Shown here in pieces: positions 44,401-57,492 of a stretch of 64,000 bases of DNA. The stretch is taken from assembly GCA_964034945.1 (NCBI GenBank), contig OZ035964.1, positions 7,221,328 through 7,285,327 on the forward strand, given 5' to 3'. The notes below the pieces were generated by a model. That model searched no databases. It had not been told where the DNA came from and worked only from the letters and a program-made list of their open reading frames with translations. How positions within the stretch are numbered: the stretch's first letter is position 1; each line of letters begins with the position of its first letter. Source of the stretch: Chrysopilus asiliformis (lineage: Eukaryota; Arthropoda; Insecta; Diptera; Rhagionidae). The translations under genes and the position numbers were made by a program.

Positions 44401-45483
44401 AAAATCTATTCTGGGGGTTTTTAGGGTCGCTGAATACGATTCTCAAGTTAAAAAGCCTGTAAGGACATCTCAAATGTAAGGATATATATTCGAAGACTAA
44501 AAAGAACAAAATAAAAAAAATAAAAAAATTTTTTTTTTTAAAAAGCTTTTATTAAAAAAGAATGCACTAAAAAGAAAAAAATAATTTTCTGGACGCTGTG
44601 TATCACAAATATAAAAGCTTTTAAAAAGCGAGATAAAGCATAAAACAATAAAATAAAAATTTATCTCGCTTTTAAAAAGCTTTTATATTTGTGATACACA
44701 GCGTCCAGAAAATTATTTTTTTCTTTTTAGTGCATTCTTTTTTAATAAAAGCTTTTTTTAAAAAAATTTGGCGTTTGTAATAATTCGGATATCGTAAAAA
44801 ATTTTTGATTAATATATATATATACAACTTTTAAGATTGGGTAAATTAAGAGGATTGCAAGCCATCGAACTAGGATACCACCGAGTCCGATGGTTTGCAA
44901 TCCTCATTTATTTTACCCAATCTTAAAGTTTATACTAAACATGAAATTATTTTATGTGAAACGGAATTGTATCCTTTGTAAGTGAATGCTGAAAGTGTGA
45001 AAACAGAAATCCACAGAAATCGAAATCATTGTGAAAAACTAAAACCTTTATGATTTTTGACGATTGATCAATGCAAATTTTTCATAAAGTCTGTGAGTAG
45101 ATTTCCTAGATTTTATGAAAGTATGTCATAAAATCTACTAAAAACTTTATGATATCTATGAAAAACTTCAAAAACGCTACGAAAATCGTTTCATAAAAAT
45201 GAAGATATTTTGAAACTATACGTTTTTCAAAGTTCAAGGCAATAAAATTTCTTACAATTTTCTCTTTCACTAGAAGTTTTGAGATATACAGTGTTTTGCT
45301 ATTCTTTCGAAAACAATATATTGCACAACCGTTCAATATTACCACTAGACGGTCAATATATTGCACAATATTGAAATATTGCACAATAATATTGTACGTC
45401 TAGGGACTTTTTTGGAGAGTAAATTGTTTGCAATGGTTTTCGCATATGAAAATAAAACATGTATTTTTCCTCCTCATAAATAG
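41426..45483. repeat. Spacer S2 of the macro-repeat
   Basis: Collinear with S1 throughout. Contents in order are the junction palindrome (41426-41440), the 162-bp-unit element (41448-41775), the MITE (41778-42028), the spacer body (42029-43815), the composite element with four 122-bp units (43816-44759), the 103-bp hairpin (44827-44929) and the tail. Confidence 0.95.
43816..44759 (+). mobile_element. Composite element with 122-bp tandem x4 (S2)
   Basis: Equivalent of 31607-32550 with the same four tandem units; foldback 44540-44759. Confidence 0.85.
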
Positions 45484-48400
45484 CTTCTAAAAATCCGAAA
45501 AAAATATTCCCCTTTTTGGAAAAGGTCTCGGAAATATTTTTCCTACTAAGAACAAGCCTTTAAAAATCCGAGAAAAATATTTCTCGGGTGGAAAAGCTCT
45601 CGGAAATATTTTTCCTACTAAGAACAAGCCTTTAAACATTCGAGAAAAATATTTCCCGGGTGGAAAAAGTCTCGAAAATATTTTTCCTACTAAGAACAAG
45701 CTTCTAAAAATGCGAGAAAAATATTTCCCGGATGGAAAATGTCTCGGAAATATTTTTCCTACTAACAACAAGCCTTTAAACATTCGAGAAAAATATTTTC
45801 CGGGTGGAAAAGGTCTCGGAAATATTTTTCCTACTAAGAACAAGCCTTTAAAAATTCGAGGAAAATATTTCCCGAATAGAAAAGATCTTGGAAATATTTT
45901 TCCTACTAAGAACAAGCCTATAAAAATTCAGAAAAAATATTTCCCGGGTGGAAAACGTCTCGGAAATATTTTTCCAACTAAGAACAAGCCTTTAAACATT
46001 CGAGAAAAATATTTCCCGGGTGGAAAAGGTCTCGGAAATATTTTTCCTACACAGAACAAGCCTTTAAAAATCCGAGAAAAATATTTTCCGGGTGGAAAAG
46101 GTCTCGAAAATATTTTTCCTACTAAGAACAAGCCTTTAAACATTCGAGAAAAATATTTTCCGGGTGGAAAAGGTCTCGGAAATATTTTTCCTACTAAGAA
46201 CAAGCCTTTAAAAATTCGAGGAAAATATTTCCCGATTAGAAAAGGTCTCGGAAATATTTTTCCTACTAAGAACAAGCCTTTAAAAATTCGAGGAAAATAT
46301 TTCCCGAATAGAAAAGATCTTGGAAATATTTTTCCTACTAAGAACAAGCCTTTAAAAATTCAGGAAAAATATTTCCCGGGTGGAAAACGTCTCGGAAATA
46401 TTTTTCCAACTAAGAACAAGCCTTTAAACATTCGAGAAAAATATTTCCCGGGTGGCAAAGGTCTCAGAAATATTTTTCCTACTAAGAACAAGCCTTTAAA
46501 AATTCGAGAAAAATATTTTCCGGATGGAAAAGGTCTCGGAAATATTTTTCCTACACAGAACAAGCCTTTAAAAATCCGAGAAAAATATTTCTCGGGTGGA
46601 AAAGCTCTCGGAAATACTTTTCCTATTAAGAACAAGCCTTTAAAAATTCGAGGAAAATATTTTCCGGGTGGAAAAGGTCTCGGAAATATTTTTCCTACTA
46701 AGAACAAGCCTTTAAACATTCGAGAAAAATATTTTCCGGGTGGAAAAGCTCTTTGAAATACTTTTCCTACTAAGAACAAGCCTTTAAACATTCGAGAAAA
46801 ATATTTTCCGGGTGGAAAAGGTCTCGAAAATATTTTTCCTACTAAGAACAAGCCTTTAAACATTCGAGAAACATATTTTCCGGGTGGAAAAGGTCTCGGA
46901 AATATTTTTCCTACTAAGAACAAGCCTTTAAAAATTCGAGGAAAATATTTTCCGGGTGGAAAAGGTCTCGAAAATATTTTTCCTACTAAGAACAAGCCTT
47001 TAAACATTCGAGAAAAATATTTTCCGGGTGGAAAAGGTCTCGGAAATATTTTTCCTACTAAGAACAAGCCTTTAAACATTCGAGAAAAATATTTTCCGGG
47101 TGGAAAAGGTATCGGAAATATTTTTCCTACTAAGAACAAGCCTTTAAACATTCGAGAAAAATATTTTCCGGGTGGAAAAGTTCTCGGAAATATTTTTCCT
47201 ACTAAGAACAAGCCTCGAAAATTCCGAAAAGAAACTTTCACGGGTGGAAAAGTTCTAGGAAACATTTTTCCTACACAGAACAAGCTTCGAAAATTTCAAA
47301 AAGGAAATTTCCCGGGTGGAAAAGGTCTAGAAAACATTTTTCCTACTCAGAACAAGCCTCGAAAATTTCGAAAAGAAACTTTCCCGGGTGGGAAAGATCT
47401 CAGAAACATTTTTCCTTCACAGAACAAGCCTCGAAAATTCCGAAAAAAAACTCTCCCGGGTGGGAAAGGTCTCGGAAATGTTTTTCCTACTCAGAACAAG
47501 CCTCTAAAAATTCGAGAAAAATATTTTCCGGATAAAAAAGGTCTCGGAAATATTTTTCCTACACAGAACAAGCCTCGAAAAGAAACTTTCCCGGGTGGGA
47601 AAGGTCTCGGAAATATTTTTCCTACACAGAACAAGCATCGAAAATCCCGAAAAGAAACTTTCCCGGGTGGAAAAGGTCTCGGAAATATTTTTCCTACTAA
47701 GAACAAGCCTCGAAAATTCCGAAAAGAAACTTTCACGGGTGGAAAAGTTGTAGGAAACATTTTTCCTACACAGAACAAGCTTCGAAAATTTCAAAAAGGA
47801 AATTTCCCGGGTGAAAAAGGTCTAGAAAACATTTTTCCTACTCAGAACAAGCCTCGAAAATTTCGAAAAGTAACTTTCCCGGGTGGAAAACGTCTCGGAA
47901 ATATTTTTCCAACTAAGAACAAGCCTTTAAACATTCGAGAAAAATATTTCCCGGGTGGAAAAGGTCTCAGAAATATTTTTCCTACTAAGAACAAGCCTTT
48001 AAAAATTCGAGAAAAATATTTTCCGGGTGGAAAATGTCTCGGAAATATTTTTCCTACACAGAAAAAGCCTTTAAAAATTCGAGGAAAATATTTTCCGGGT
48101 GGAAAAGGTCTCGGAAATATTTTTCCTACTAAGAACAAGCCTTTAAACATTCGAGAAAAATATTTTCCGGGTGGAAAAGCTCTTTGAAATACTTTTCCTA
48201 CTAAGAACAAGCCTCTAAAAATTCGAGAAAAATATTTTCCGGATAAAAAAGGTCTCGGAAATATTTTTCCTACACAGAACAAGCCTCGAAAATTTCGAAA
48301 AGGAACTTTCCCGGGTGGGAAAGATCTCGGAAACATTTTTCCTACTCAGAACAAGCCTCGAAAAGAAACTTTCCCGGGTGGGAAAGGTCTCGGAAATATT

Positions 48401-51068
48401 TTTCCTACACAGAACAAGCATCGAAAATCCCGAAAAGAAACTTTCCCGGGTGGAAAAGGTCTCGGAAATATTTTTCCTACTAAGAACAAGCCTCGAAAAT
48501 TCCGAAAAGAAACTTTCACGGGTGGAAAAGTTGTAGGAAACATTTTTCCTACACAGAACAAGCTTCGAAAATTTCAAAAAGGAAATTTCCCGGGTGGAAA
48601 AGGTCTAGAAAACATTTTTCCTACTCAGAACAAGCCTCGAAAATTTCGAAAAGTAACTTTCCCGGGTGGAAAACGTCTCGGAAATATTTTTCCAACTAAG
48701 AACAAGCCTTTAAACATTCGAGAAAAATATTTTCCGGGTGGAAAAGGTCTCGGAAATATTTTTCCTACACAGAAAAAGCCTTTAAAAATCCGAGAAAAAT
48801 ATTTCTCGAGTGGAAAAGCTCTCGGAAATATTTTCCTACTAAGAACAAGCCTTTAAAAATTCGAGGAAAATATTTTCCGGGCGGAAAAGGTCTCGGAAAT
48901 ATTTTTCCTACTAAGAACAAGCCTTTAAACATTCGAGAAAAATATTTTCCGGGTGGAAAAGCTCTTTGAAATACTTTTCCTACTAAGAACAAGCCTTTAA
49001 ACATTCGAGAAAAATATTTTCCGGGTGGAAAAGGTCTCGAAAATATTTTTCCTACTAAGAACAAGCCTTTAAACATTCGAGAAAAATATTTTCCGGGTGG
49101 AAAAGGTTTCGGAAATATTTTTCCTACTAAGAACAAGCCTTTAAAAATTCGAGGAAAATATTTTCCGGGTGGAAAAGGTCTCGAAAATATTTTTCCTACT
49201 AAGAACAAGCCTTTAAACATTCGAGAAAAATATTTTCCGGGTGGAAAAGGTCTCGGAAATATTTTTCCTACTAAGAACAAAACAAGCCTTTAAACATTCG
49301 AGAAAAATATTTTCCGGGTGGAAAAGGTATCGGAAATATTTTTCCTACTAAGAACAAGCCTTTAAACATTCGAGAAAAATATTTTCCGGGTGGAAAAGGT
49401 ATCGGAAATATTTTTTCTACTAAGAACAAACTTTTAAACATTCGAGAAAAATATTTTCCGGGTGGAAAAGGTGTCGAAAATATTTTTCCTACTAAGAACA
49501 AGCCTTTAAAAATTCGAAGAAAATATTTTCCGGATGGAAAAGGTCTCGAAAATATTTTTCCTACTAAGAACAAGCCTTTAAACATTCGAGAAAAATATTT
49601 TCCGGGTGGAAAAGGTCTCGGAAATATTTTTCCTACTAAGAACAAGCCTTTAAACATTCGAGAAAAATATTTTCCGGGTGGAAAAGGTATCGGAAATATT
49701 TTTCCTACTAAGAACAAGCCTTTAAACATTCGAGAAAAATATTTTCCGGGTGGAAAAGGTATCGGAAATATTTTTCCTACTAAGAACAAGCCTTTAAACA
49801 TTCGAGAAAAATATTTTCCGGGTGGAAAAGGTTTCGGAAATATTTTTCCTACTAAGAACAAGCCTTTAAAAATTCGAAGAAAATATTTTCCGGGTGGAAA
49901 AGGTCTCGAAAATATTTTTCCTACTAAGAACAAGCCTCGAAAATTCCGAAAAGGAACTTTCACGGGTGGAAAAGATCTCAGAAACATTTTTCCTACACAG
50001 AACAAGCCTCGAAAATTCCGAAAAAAAAACTCTCCCGGGTTGGAAAGGTCTCGGAAATGTTTTTCCTACTCAGAACAAGCCTCTAAAAGTTCGAGAAAAA
50101 TATTTTCCGGATAAAAAAGGTCTCGGAAATATTTTTCCTACACAGAACAAGCCTCGAAAATTTCGAAAAGGAACTTTCCCGGGTGGGAAAGATCTCGGAA
50201 ACATTTTTCCTACTCAGAACAAGCCTCGAAAAGAAACTTTCCCGGGTGGGAAAGGTCTCGGAAATATTTTTCCTACACAGAACAAGCATCGAAAATTCCG
50301 AAACGAAACTTTCCCGGGTGGGAAAGGTCTCGGAAATATTTTTCCTACACAGAACAAGCATCGAAAATTTCGAAAAGAAACTTTTCCGGGTGGGAAAGGT
50401 CTCGGAAATGTTTTTCCTACTCAGAACAAGCCTCTAAAAATTCGAGAAAAATATTTTCCGGATAAAAAAGGTCTCGGAAATATTTTTCCTACACAGAACA
50501 AGCCTCGAAAATTTCGAAACGAAACTTTCCCGGGTGAGAAAGATCTCGGAAATATTTTTCCTACACAGAACAAGCATCGAAAATTTCGAAAAGAAACTTT
50601 TCCGGGTGGGAAAGGTCTCGGAAATATTTTTCCTACACAGAACAAGCATCGAAAATTCCGAAACGAAACTTTCCCGGGTGGGAAAGGTCTCGGAAATATG
50701 TTTCCTACACAGAACAAGCATCGAAAATTTCGAAAAGAAACTTTTCCGGGTGGGAAAGGTCTCGGAAATATTTTTCCTACACAGAACAAGCATCGAAAAT
50801 TTCGAAAAGAAACTTTCCCGGGTGGAAAAGGTCTCGAAAACATTTTTCTTACACAGAACAAGCCTCGAAAATTCCGAAAATTAACTTTCCCGGGTGGGAA
50901 AGGTCTCGGAAATATTTTTCCAATTCAGAACAAGCCTCTAAAAATTCGAGAAAAATATTTTCCGGATAGAAAAGGTCTCGGAAATATTTTTCCTACTAAG
51001 AACAAGCGTTTAAAAATTCAGGAAAAATATTTCCCGGGTGGAAAACGTCTCGGAAATATTATAAAAAT
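45484..51068. repeat. 72-bp satellite array A4 (~77 units)
   Basis: Begins with the same type I series as A3 and ends with the same type II series as A2 and A3. Relative to A5 it carries an extra 927 bp between about 47283 and 48300, one higher-order unit. Confidence 0.95.
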
Positions 51069-51419
51069 GGGGCTACTAGCCCCGGTCTACCCTAAGGGGA
51101 GGGGGTAAAGTTATCGCGAAACTTAGTTTTTGCGCTATGTTACCCTTTCGCTGGAAAACTACTGAACCGATTGGCCTGAAATTTGGCATAGATGTTCGTC
51201 GAGGGCCCAGCCCCAACATAGACCCATTAAAAAGTAGCCCGAGAGGTGGGGGAGTAAGGGGAAGGGGTAAAGTTATCTCGAAACTTAGGTCTTCTTCTAT
51301 GTTACCCCTTCGCGGGGAAACTACGGAGCCGATTGGCCTGAAGTTTAGCTCCACCATAGACCATAAAAAAAAATTTGAAAAAACTTAACCCGGCAACGAC
51401 GGGTACGCAAGCTAGTATA

Positions 51420-51670
51420 TATGAGGCGTTAAAAGCTAGAGTGGACCAACCCAAATGTCGAAATCGTGAATTTTTTGTGTTTGAATCTTTATTGCGAGTG
51501 AGTTTTTAGATAAAAATGTTTGGATGCACAAAAGAATATTTCAACATTGAGTAATAAAGTGTACATAAATTTTTTTTCCAAAAATTTACAGTCAGTAATA
51601 GTACAAAAGTGGAAAAGCTTCAAAAACTCGATTATGTGGCTTGGTCCACTCTAGCTTTTAACGCCTCATA
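51420..51670. mobile_element. TATGAGGCGTT TIR MITE (S3)
   Basis: Full-length copy, same ends as in S1 and S2. Confidence 0.85.
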
Positions 51671-52435
51671 TATAAACAAAGATCCCATCGACAAAGTGTT
51701 GAATATTTAATTTAAATAAATAGAAATAAAAATATATAAAAGAGTGACATTGAAAAACACTTACCGAAAATCGAAGACGATGTTCTAGTAGTATTGAAGA
51801 TCCTCCAATGTTGATTAGTCAATTTTCCAGGATATCAGTTTGAAGTTAAACACTAAATTATTAATAATTTCTTTGGCCAAAAGGTTTTCTTAATTTTTTT
51901 TGTTTTGTTGTCTTGACTGACTTGAATGGCGAATATTTTTTTGCACTTAATGAACTTTGCATTGGTTTTATTCACATAACAAAAAAGAGGTTTTTTTTAA
52001 ATAAATTTTATATTTTTCTCGGTTTTCTGAGCAAAAACTTGAACACAAACAGCAATCTGAAATAAGAAAAAAAGGGATTTTGTCAAGCAATGGTAATATT
52101 TAAAAAGAAAACCAAATTTGAAAGTAGAAACGCTAGTAAAAATACGTTAGATTGTCAGGTAATACGCACTTTCCATTAAAAACCAATCCTCAATCCTGAA
52201 ACTTTTCTTAGTGCTTCCAAAAATGCCTTGCGAATTAAAAAAAAGGCACATTTTTGTCACAATTGGATTAAAAAGTTTATTTAATCTCGAAAAGCACGCG
52301 AAAACCGGAGAAAATTGCAATCTTTTTAGCCAGAAAAAAACACACGGAAAATGCCTGCGCCGCACAACAAAACCGAATCTCCATCGACTGTGCGATCACC
52401 GCAATTTTGGCAAAATAAGGACGAAACAAATTCCC

Positions 52436-52439
<4 letters not shown>

Positions 52440-52479
<40 letters not shown>
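52440..52479 (-). other. LINE-B poly(A) tail (40 bases)
   Basis: The uninterrupted T run on the plus strand directly abuts the ACTT target duplicate. This is expected from target-primed reverse transcription, and its purity also points to a recent insertion. Confidence 0.92.
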
Positions 52480-52483
<4 letters not shown>

Positions 52484-52879
52484 AATAGTATTTATTTAAT
52501 AAATTTACAATCCAATAACTTAAATTAATTATAACTACGCTACAATAGTGTTTATGCTTCAGCGCCTTTGGCATTATTGAAGCATTATTTAATTACAATT
52601 CCAACTAAAATGGAGTATTTACAGGTTATTAATTACTATTTCAAAAAGAAAAGACAAACAAAATATTTAATATCAAATTAAAAAATAATGAAAAAGAAAA
52701 GAAAAAATTAAACTAATAACATCAGCATAATATACTAATATATACAATTCAAAGTAATGCTTAACTAGTGAAAATGAGAAAGATTAACAAAACGTATCCA
52801 AATGAGTAAGAGTATGCTCTATAAATTTCCAACATAAAAATAACAAAAAGAAAAAAAAAAAAAGATAAAACGGCAGGTA

Positions 52880-55799
52880 TTAGCATGGTAGATTGAAAGC
52901 ATAACTAGTTATGTAACTGTTTTTAATCCAATTATTCAATAATCTTTTAAACAAAACAATAGAGTTGACAGATCTCATCTCTGATGGTAGTAAATTGTAC
53001 AGTGTGCAGCCCCTATACTTAATGCATTGCTTGGTTAATTCCAATCTTGGGTGTTGTACTAGTAGGTTGCTACCCGAGCGATATCTAGTGTTCAAATTAT
53101 GACTAACAAACTCAAATTCTATAGTGCTGTAGTGCAAACTGTGAATCGATTTGAACACGAATAAACAAGACTGCTTAGCAAAGAGACCACTGAGAGGTAA
53201 AATTGGATAAACTAGATCGGAATATAGTAATTGGCTACTAGTACGTTTGTTTAGGTTATTTGCCAGTTTTAGCGCCTTATTCTGTAGTCTTTGTAGAGAT
53301 TTTAGCTGAGTTGAGTAAGTTGCACCCCAGATTATAATGTTACCTGTTAAATGTGACTGCACTATTGCATGATAAAGCATTATTTTTGTGTTGACGCCTA
53401 GTGTTCTGAGCTTATATAGTATTCTAATACCATTTAGCACTTTGCTCCGCAAGAAATGTAAGTGGTCAACCCAAGTTAGATTACAATTAAGGTAAATGCC
53501 TAGATATTTAACTACCCTTTGTTCTTTTATCTCCTCGTTCTGAAAGACAATTGATGTGGACCTAATTTCTCTACCTGTCGGTCTAAAAATGGTAAAAATG
53601 GTTTTATTCACATTCAGTGTAAGTTTGTTACATAAGAGATACTTAGAAATTTTTGAAAGATCTTCAATCATTCTATCTCTGATCACCGTTTCTAAGGTTG
53701 ATGGATAAAACAGTGCAGTGTCGTCTGCGAAACTTAATACTTTCCCATTTAGAGATAAATTACCCAAATCATTTATATAAATCAGAAATAACAATGGACC
53801 TAACACACACCCCTGCGGCACACCACGAGTTATCAAACTATATACACTGTCATGTTTATTGTATCTGACAAACTGAAATCTGTCAGTTAAGTAGGAGTGA
53901 AAAATTCGTAAGGTTACACCTCGTACACCATATTTTTCTAATTTTTTTTAACAAAATTGTGTGATCTATACTATCAAAAGCTTTTTGCAAGTCCAAGAAT
54001 AATCCTCCTACTATGTGCTTCTCATTAAAACTTGCACAAACTATGTCTACTAATTGGGCTATCGCTGAGTTGGTACCAGATCCTTGCCTGAACCCATATT
54101 GATGCAGGAAGAAAAAGCCCATGTCATATAGAAACTTACTCAGTCTAGTCGCAATTAATTTTTCAACCACTTTACCAATCGTGGGGACAAGTGATATGGG
54201 CCGATAATTCGTAGGGTTTGATGGATCCCCAGATTTAAAAATCGGGATAACTTTTTGGATCTTCAGTTTGCTGGGGTATACTCCCGAATCAATAATCAGC
54301 AGGAAGAGTTTATTAATTAGTTTTGCAAAAATGGACTTATTCGCTTTAAGTATGTTAGAGCACACATTATCATATCCAGAACTATATCCGTTTTTTAAGT
54401 TAGAAATAATTTCTACTACTTCTTCCGAATTAGATGGGGTCATCGTTAAATTCAAAGCAATCTCCTTTACTGTGTTAAAATAATTAAAATCTGAGTCTGC
54501 GTTATCAGTACAATAATTTTGATTTTGACCAATGAAGTGTTTATTTAGTGTGTTCGAAATATCTATATCTGTTCTCACTTCATCCCCCTGAGATGTGACT
54601 AAATATTCAATTTTTGAGTTCTCATTCTTTCCCAAGATATTGTTTAGAAATTTCCACACTTTAGATTGATTATTCTGACACTTTTTAATACCTGTGGCAA
54701 AGTACGATTCTCTGCTCACCTTAGTGAGCTTATTAACCAGATTATTTACTCTAAAGAACTGCATTTTAACATCCAACCTTTGTGGATTCTTAATCATCTT
54801 CTTCCTAAGATTTTTTTTAATTTTAATGAGTTTGAGAAGATCACTATTTATCCAGGGGGTAAGTTGAGACCGAGTATTTCTTTTAATAATTTTTGTGGTC
54901 GTGACTTGATCAATTGCTTCAGACAAACTATCATGAATAAAATTATAAAATATATTAGCATCTGTAAATTCTGAGATGTCAATTGAATCAAATTTTTCCA
55001 CAATTTTCTCATTCAGTGCGTTATAATCAATTACTTTAACCTCTTTTACTTCGTCACAACGTGTCACCTGGCATATTTTTTTAACATTTACCAATAAAAG
55101 ACTATGGTCGCTTAGGTCACTATTAATGGTGTCCACATATATATGGTTGTGGTAATCTAAATTTGTACAAATGTGGTCTAAACAACTAGAAGATCTTGGT
55201 CTAGTAATTGTATTGTTACAAATCTCAAAATCCAAAGAGTTAAGAGTTTCTATATACCGCATTGTTGAAGACATAGACTTTAATACATCAATGTTAGCAT
55301 CACCTGCTAACATACAAGGGTCATTTTTATTAGATGACAAAAAATCCGATAAAATTTCCAAGAATTTATTAACTGTACACTTTTGTGATCTGTAGAAACC
55401 CACAATATTAAGACTTTTGTTATTTATTTTAACCTTATCGAGCCGTACTGAAACCCATTCAGAGTAATTAACAGAAATATTTTTAGTAACCGTGAAGGGT
55501 ATATCATCACTAACGTAGATTGAGACTCCGCCGTAATTATCATCTCTACAGGAATGCACTGCATTATATCCGTTAATTTTGTACAACTGTGTAAGACTTT
55601 TAGAAAACCAAGTTTCTTGAAGTATTACAATTTTTATTCTATGCTCAAAGGTGGCTATCAACTCTTTGAATTTCATAAATTTACTTAGATTGTTTAGACT
55701 ACGAACATTTATCGAAATCCAACTTAGTGAACCCACACTACACCCGCAGTTATCTACATAATCTTGAATTGAAGTCCACGATCTATTATTTGAATTCAT
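52880..55799 (-). pseudogene. LINE-B ORF2: endonuclease-reverse transcriptase, one frameshift
   Basis: About 973 codons. Residues 1-240 form an apurinic-type (EEP) endonuclease with its expected residues: N31 (INVRS), E62 (LQETW), D167 and N169 (GDANID), and D231-H232 (SDHS). The RT follows with NYRPISLVPT, GFRQGSGTNS, FLDLQKAFDS (first catalytic Asp), GVPQGCVLGPL and SFADDTALF (catalytic DD), then a YLGIYLN..LTW thumb block and a C-terminal tail. No RNase H is seen. The frame shifts at 53942-53949, where an A8 run (T8 on plus) displaces the downstream frame by one base, so the continuous frames are 55799-53883 and 53836-52880. All other motifs look intact. Confidence 0.93.
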
Positions 55800-55954
55800 G
55801 ATTTATTATAAAGACAGAAAAGTAAAACAAATAGTTTAAACATACTCTCACTCTGTTGTTTCAAAAATGCATTATAATTCATTATTATGAAAAAACTAAT
55901 CAATAAAAGAAAAAGAAAAATTTACTAATAATTACTTTTTACATGGTAGTCCTA

Positions 55955-56962
55955 TTATACATTTCCACCGCTCTCATTCTGCGTACGATCTCTAGTGATG
56001 TAGCTCTCTATTAAGTTGTCCACTTGCTTCATATTAATTATTTTTACCGGTTCACTCCCATCATTTAGTTTGATAAAAACATTGTCCGCCCGGGTGTATA
56101 CATACTTATAGTTGTAGGTTTTCAGTATCTTAGCATGATTGAACAACTGCATGGTGCTGGATGAGTTAACATCGAAAATTCTGACTTTGTTGAAATCCTT
56201 GCTGTCCATGAGGAGTTTTTTGCATACCATCAGCTGTTTTTTCTTGATGTGGCTTACAAATTTGATGAAATAGGTGTTATCAATTGTATTCCTAGTTGTA
56301 ACGGTTCTAGGGGTTCTAAGGCGTATCTCATCAATGTCCCTTTCCTGGATTTCGACTCCAATAGACTTACAAATCTGCTGCAATACTTTGCTCACTTGTA
56401 CAACGTCTTGGGGATTGCCATCAACCTGAAGATTCTGAACACAGATTTCGTTTTTTATTAGCAATCGTTGATTCATATTTACGTTATTTGATATATTCTC
56501 CGATGACAATTTTAATTTTTTAACTTCCGCATTGATATTAGAAATAAGTTTACCTTGTGAGTTCTGACTTTTGACTAATTCGTCATACCTGCCAGACAGG
56601 AAACTTAGTGAGTTCTTAAAATCTGCTATCTCTGTAATAATGTGATTTAATTTCGCATCCATTTCAGTCATTATACTGTCCTTCTTGATTTTTTTTGATG
56701 AGGTCGGCATACATTTACTGCATAACCAAACAGTATTGTCGGATTTATTTACTTCTTTTTGGAATTCATCATAATTGAGCCCAGTGCATAAGCTGTGGAC
56801 CCACTTCTTGCATTTAGAACATTCTATGCAAGGTTCACCTCCAATTTCTTGCGGACAGATTGCGCACATCAAAATTGCAGAATTTGAACAAGTAGCCTTT
56901 GTTCCATCAGGCTTCAGTGAATCTCTCATGATGAAAAAACTCACACTAGCAGCAGCAAACAA
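55955..56962 (-). CDS. LINE-B ORF1: PHD finger, coiled coil, FP-C-like domain
   Basis: 335 residues, uninterrupted. A C4HC3 PHD-type zinc finger is at residues 33-84 (C33, C36, C48, C51, H56, C59, C81, C84). A helix-rich, likely coiled-coil stretch follows at about 95-175. The C-terminal ~160 residues (QRLLIKNEICVQNLQVDG.. to ..VKIINM) resemble the Baculo_FP_C-type domain common in insect LINE ORF1 proteins. Such proteins bind element RNA and form the RNP with ORF2. The start could instead be Met12 (MRDSLKPDG), because the first eleven residues are hydrophobic and unremarkable. Confidence 0.88.
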   Translation of the reverse strand: MFAAASVSFFIMRDSLKPDGTKATCSNSAILMCAICPQEIGGEPCIECSKCKKWVHSLCTGLNYDEFQKEVNKSDNTVWLCSKCMPTSSKKIKKDSIMTEMDAKLNHIITEIADFKNSLSFLSGRYDELVKSQNSQGKLISNINAEVKKLKLSSENISNNVNMNQRLLIKNEICVQNLQVDGNPQDVVQVSKVLQQICKSIGVEIQERDIDEIRLRTPRTVTTRNTIDNTYFIKFVSHIKKKQLMVCKKLLMDSKDFNKVRIFDVNSSSTMQLFNHAKILKTYNYKYVYTRADNVFIKLNDGSEPVKIINMKQVDNLIESYITRDRTQNESGGNV

Positions 56963-57492
56963 AATAGCAATTAGCAGTAATCCTTCACAGCAGCAACTAC
57001 AAAAGTATCACCAAAGCAGCATCAACGAAGTCTACACACACAGAAACAATTGAATTTGTGGTGTCGCAATACGGCTAGCAAAAATAAACCCGTTGCACAG
57101 CAACGGTACTCTGCGGCTTCGCCCTTCAGTGCCCAAACTATGCTCGCTTCCAGCAGATTACCAGGCTTAATCAGGCCAGGAACGCTATCCAGTACGTACC
57201 AGAACAACGAATGTAATTATGTTTCTTTCGATGTTGATAAAAAGACGTTTCTGCTACTGCAATTGGTAGTGTGAAATGGCGGGAACCCAATCCAGTCACT
57301 TTTTGCATTTACAAGATATAAACGCAATAGTGAGAATAAAGATTAATCGCCGACTAATAAAGGCTCAAAATAAACTGATTTGAAACAATTTATGATTAAA
57401 TATTACTTATAAATTTAATAAAAATTGACAAAATAATGTAGAGCAAAACTCAATACGTCTGACTTCTTAGGGTTGCCAGAGAGCCACACGCT
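56963..57492 (-). promoter_or_regulatory. LINE-B 5' UTR, presumed internal promoter
   Basis: This is non-coding sequence between the element's 5' end and ORF1. Full-length LINEs carry an internal promoter here by family rule; no specific motif is claimed. Short overlapping frames at 57022-57274 on both strands have no domain. Confidence 0.45.

Larger units (their letters stand above)
52440..57492 (-). mobile_element. Full-length LINE-B non-LTR retrotransposon in S3
   Basis: The insertion lies between two ACTT copies (52436-52439 and 57493-57496). The undisturbed site in S1 and S2 reads 'cccacttatttcat'. On the minus strand it has a ~530-bp 5' UTR starting AGCGTGTGGCTCTCTGGC, ORF1, a 155-bp gap, ORF2, a ~400-bp 3' UTR and a 40-base poly(A) tail (T tract 52440-52479). 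The target duplication may be longer than four bases if it runs into the T tract. Length, intact ORF1 and only one frameshift in ORF2 mark a young, nearly functional copy. The RT and ORF1 type suggest a CR1/L2/Jockey-group element; the poly(A) tail is less usual for CR1. Confidence 0.95.

Noticed and set aside
54268..55395. Plus-strand frames within LINE-B ORF2
   Set aside because: They are antisense shadows of the endonuclease/RT coding strand.
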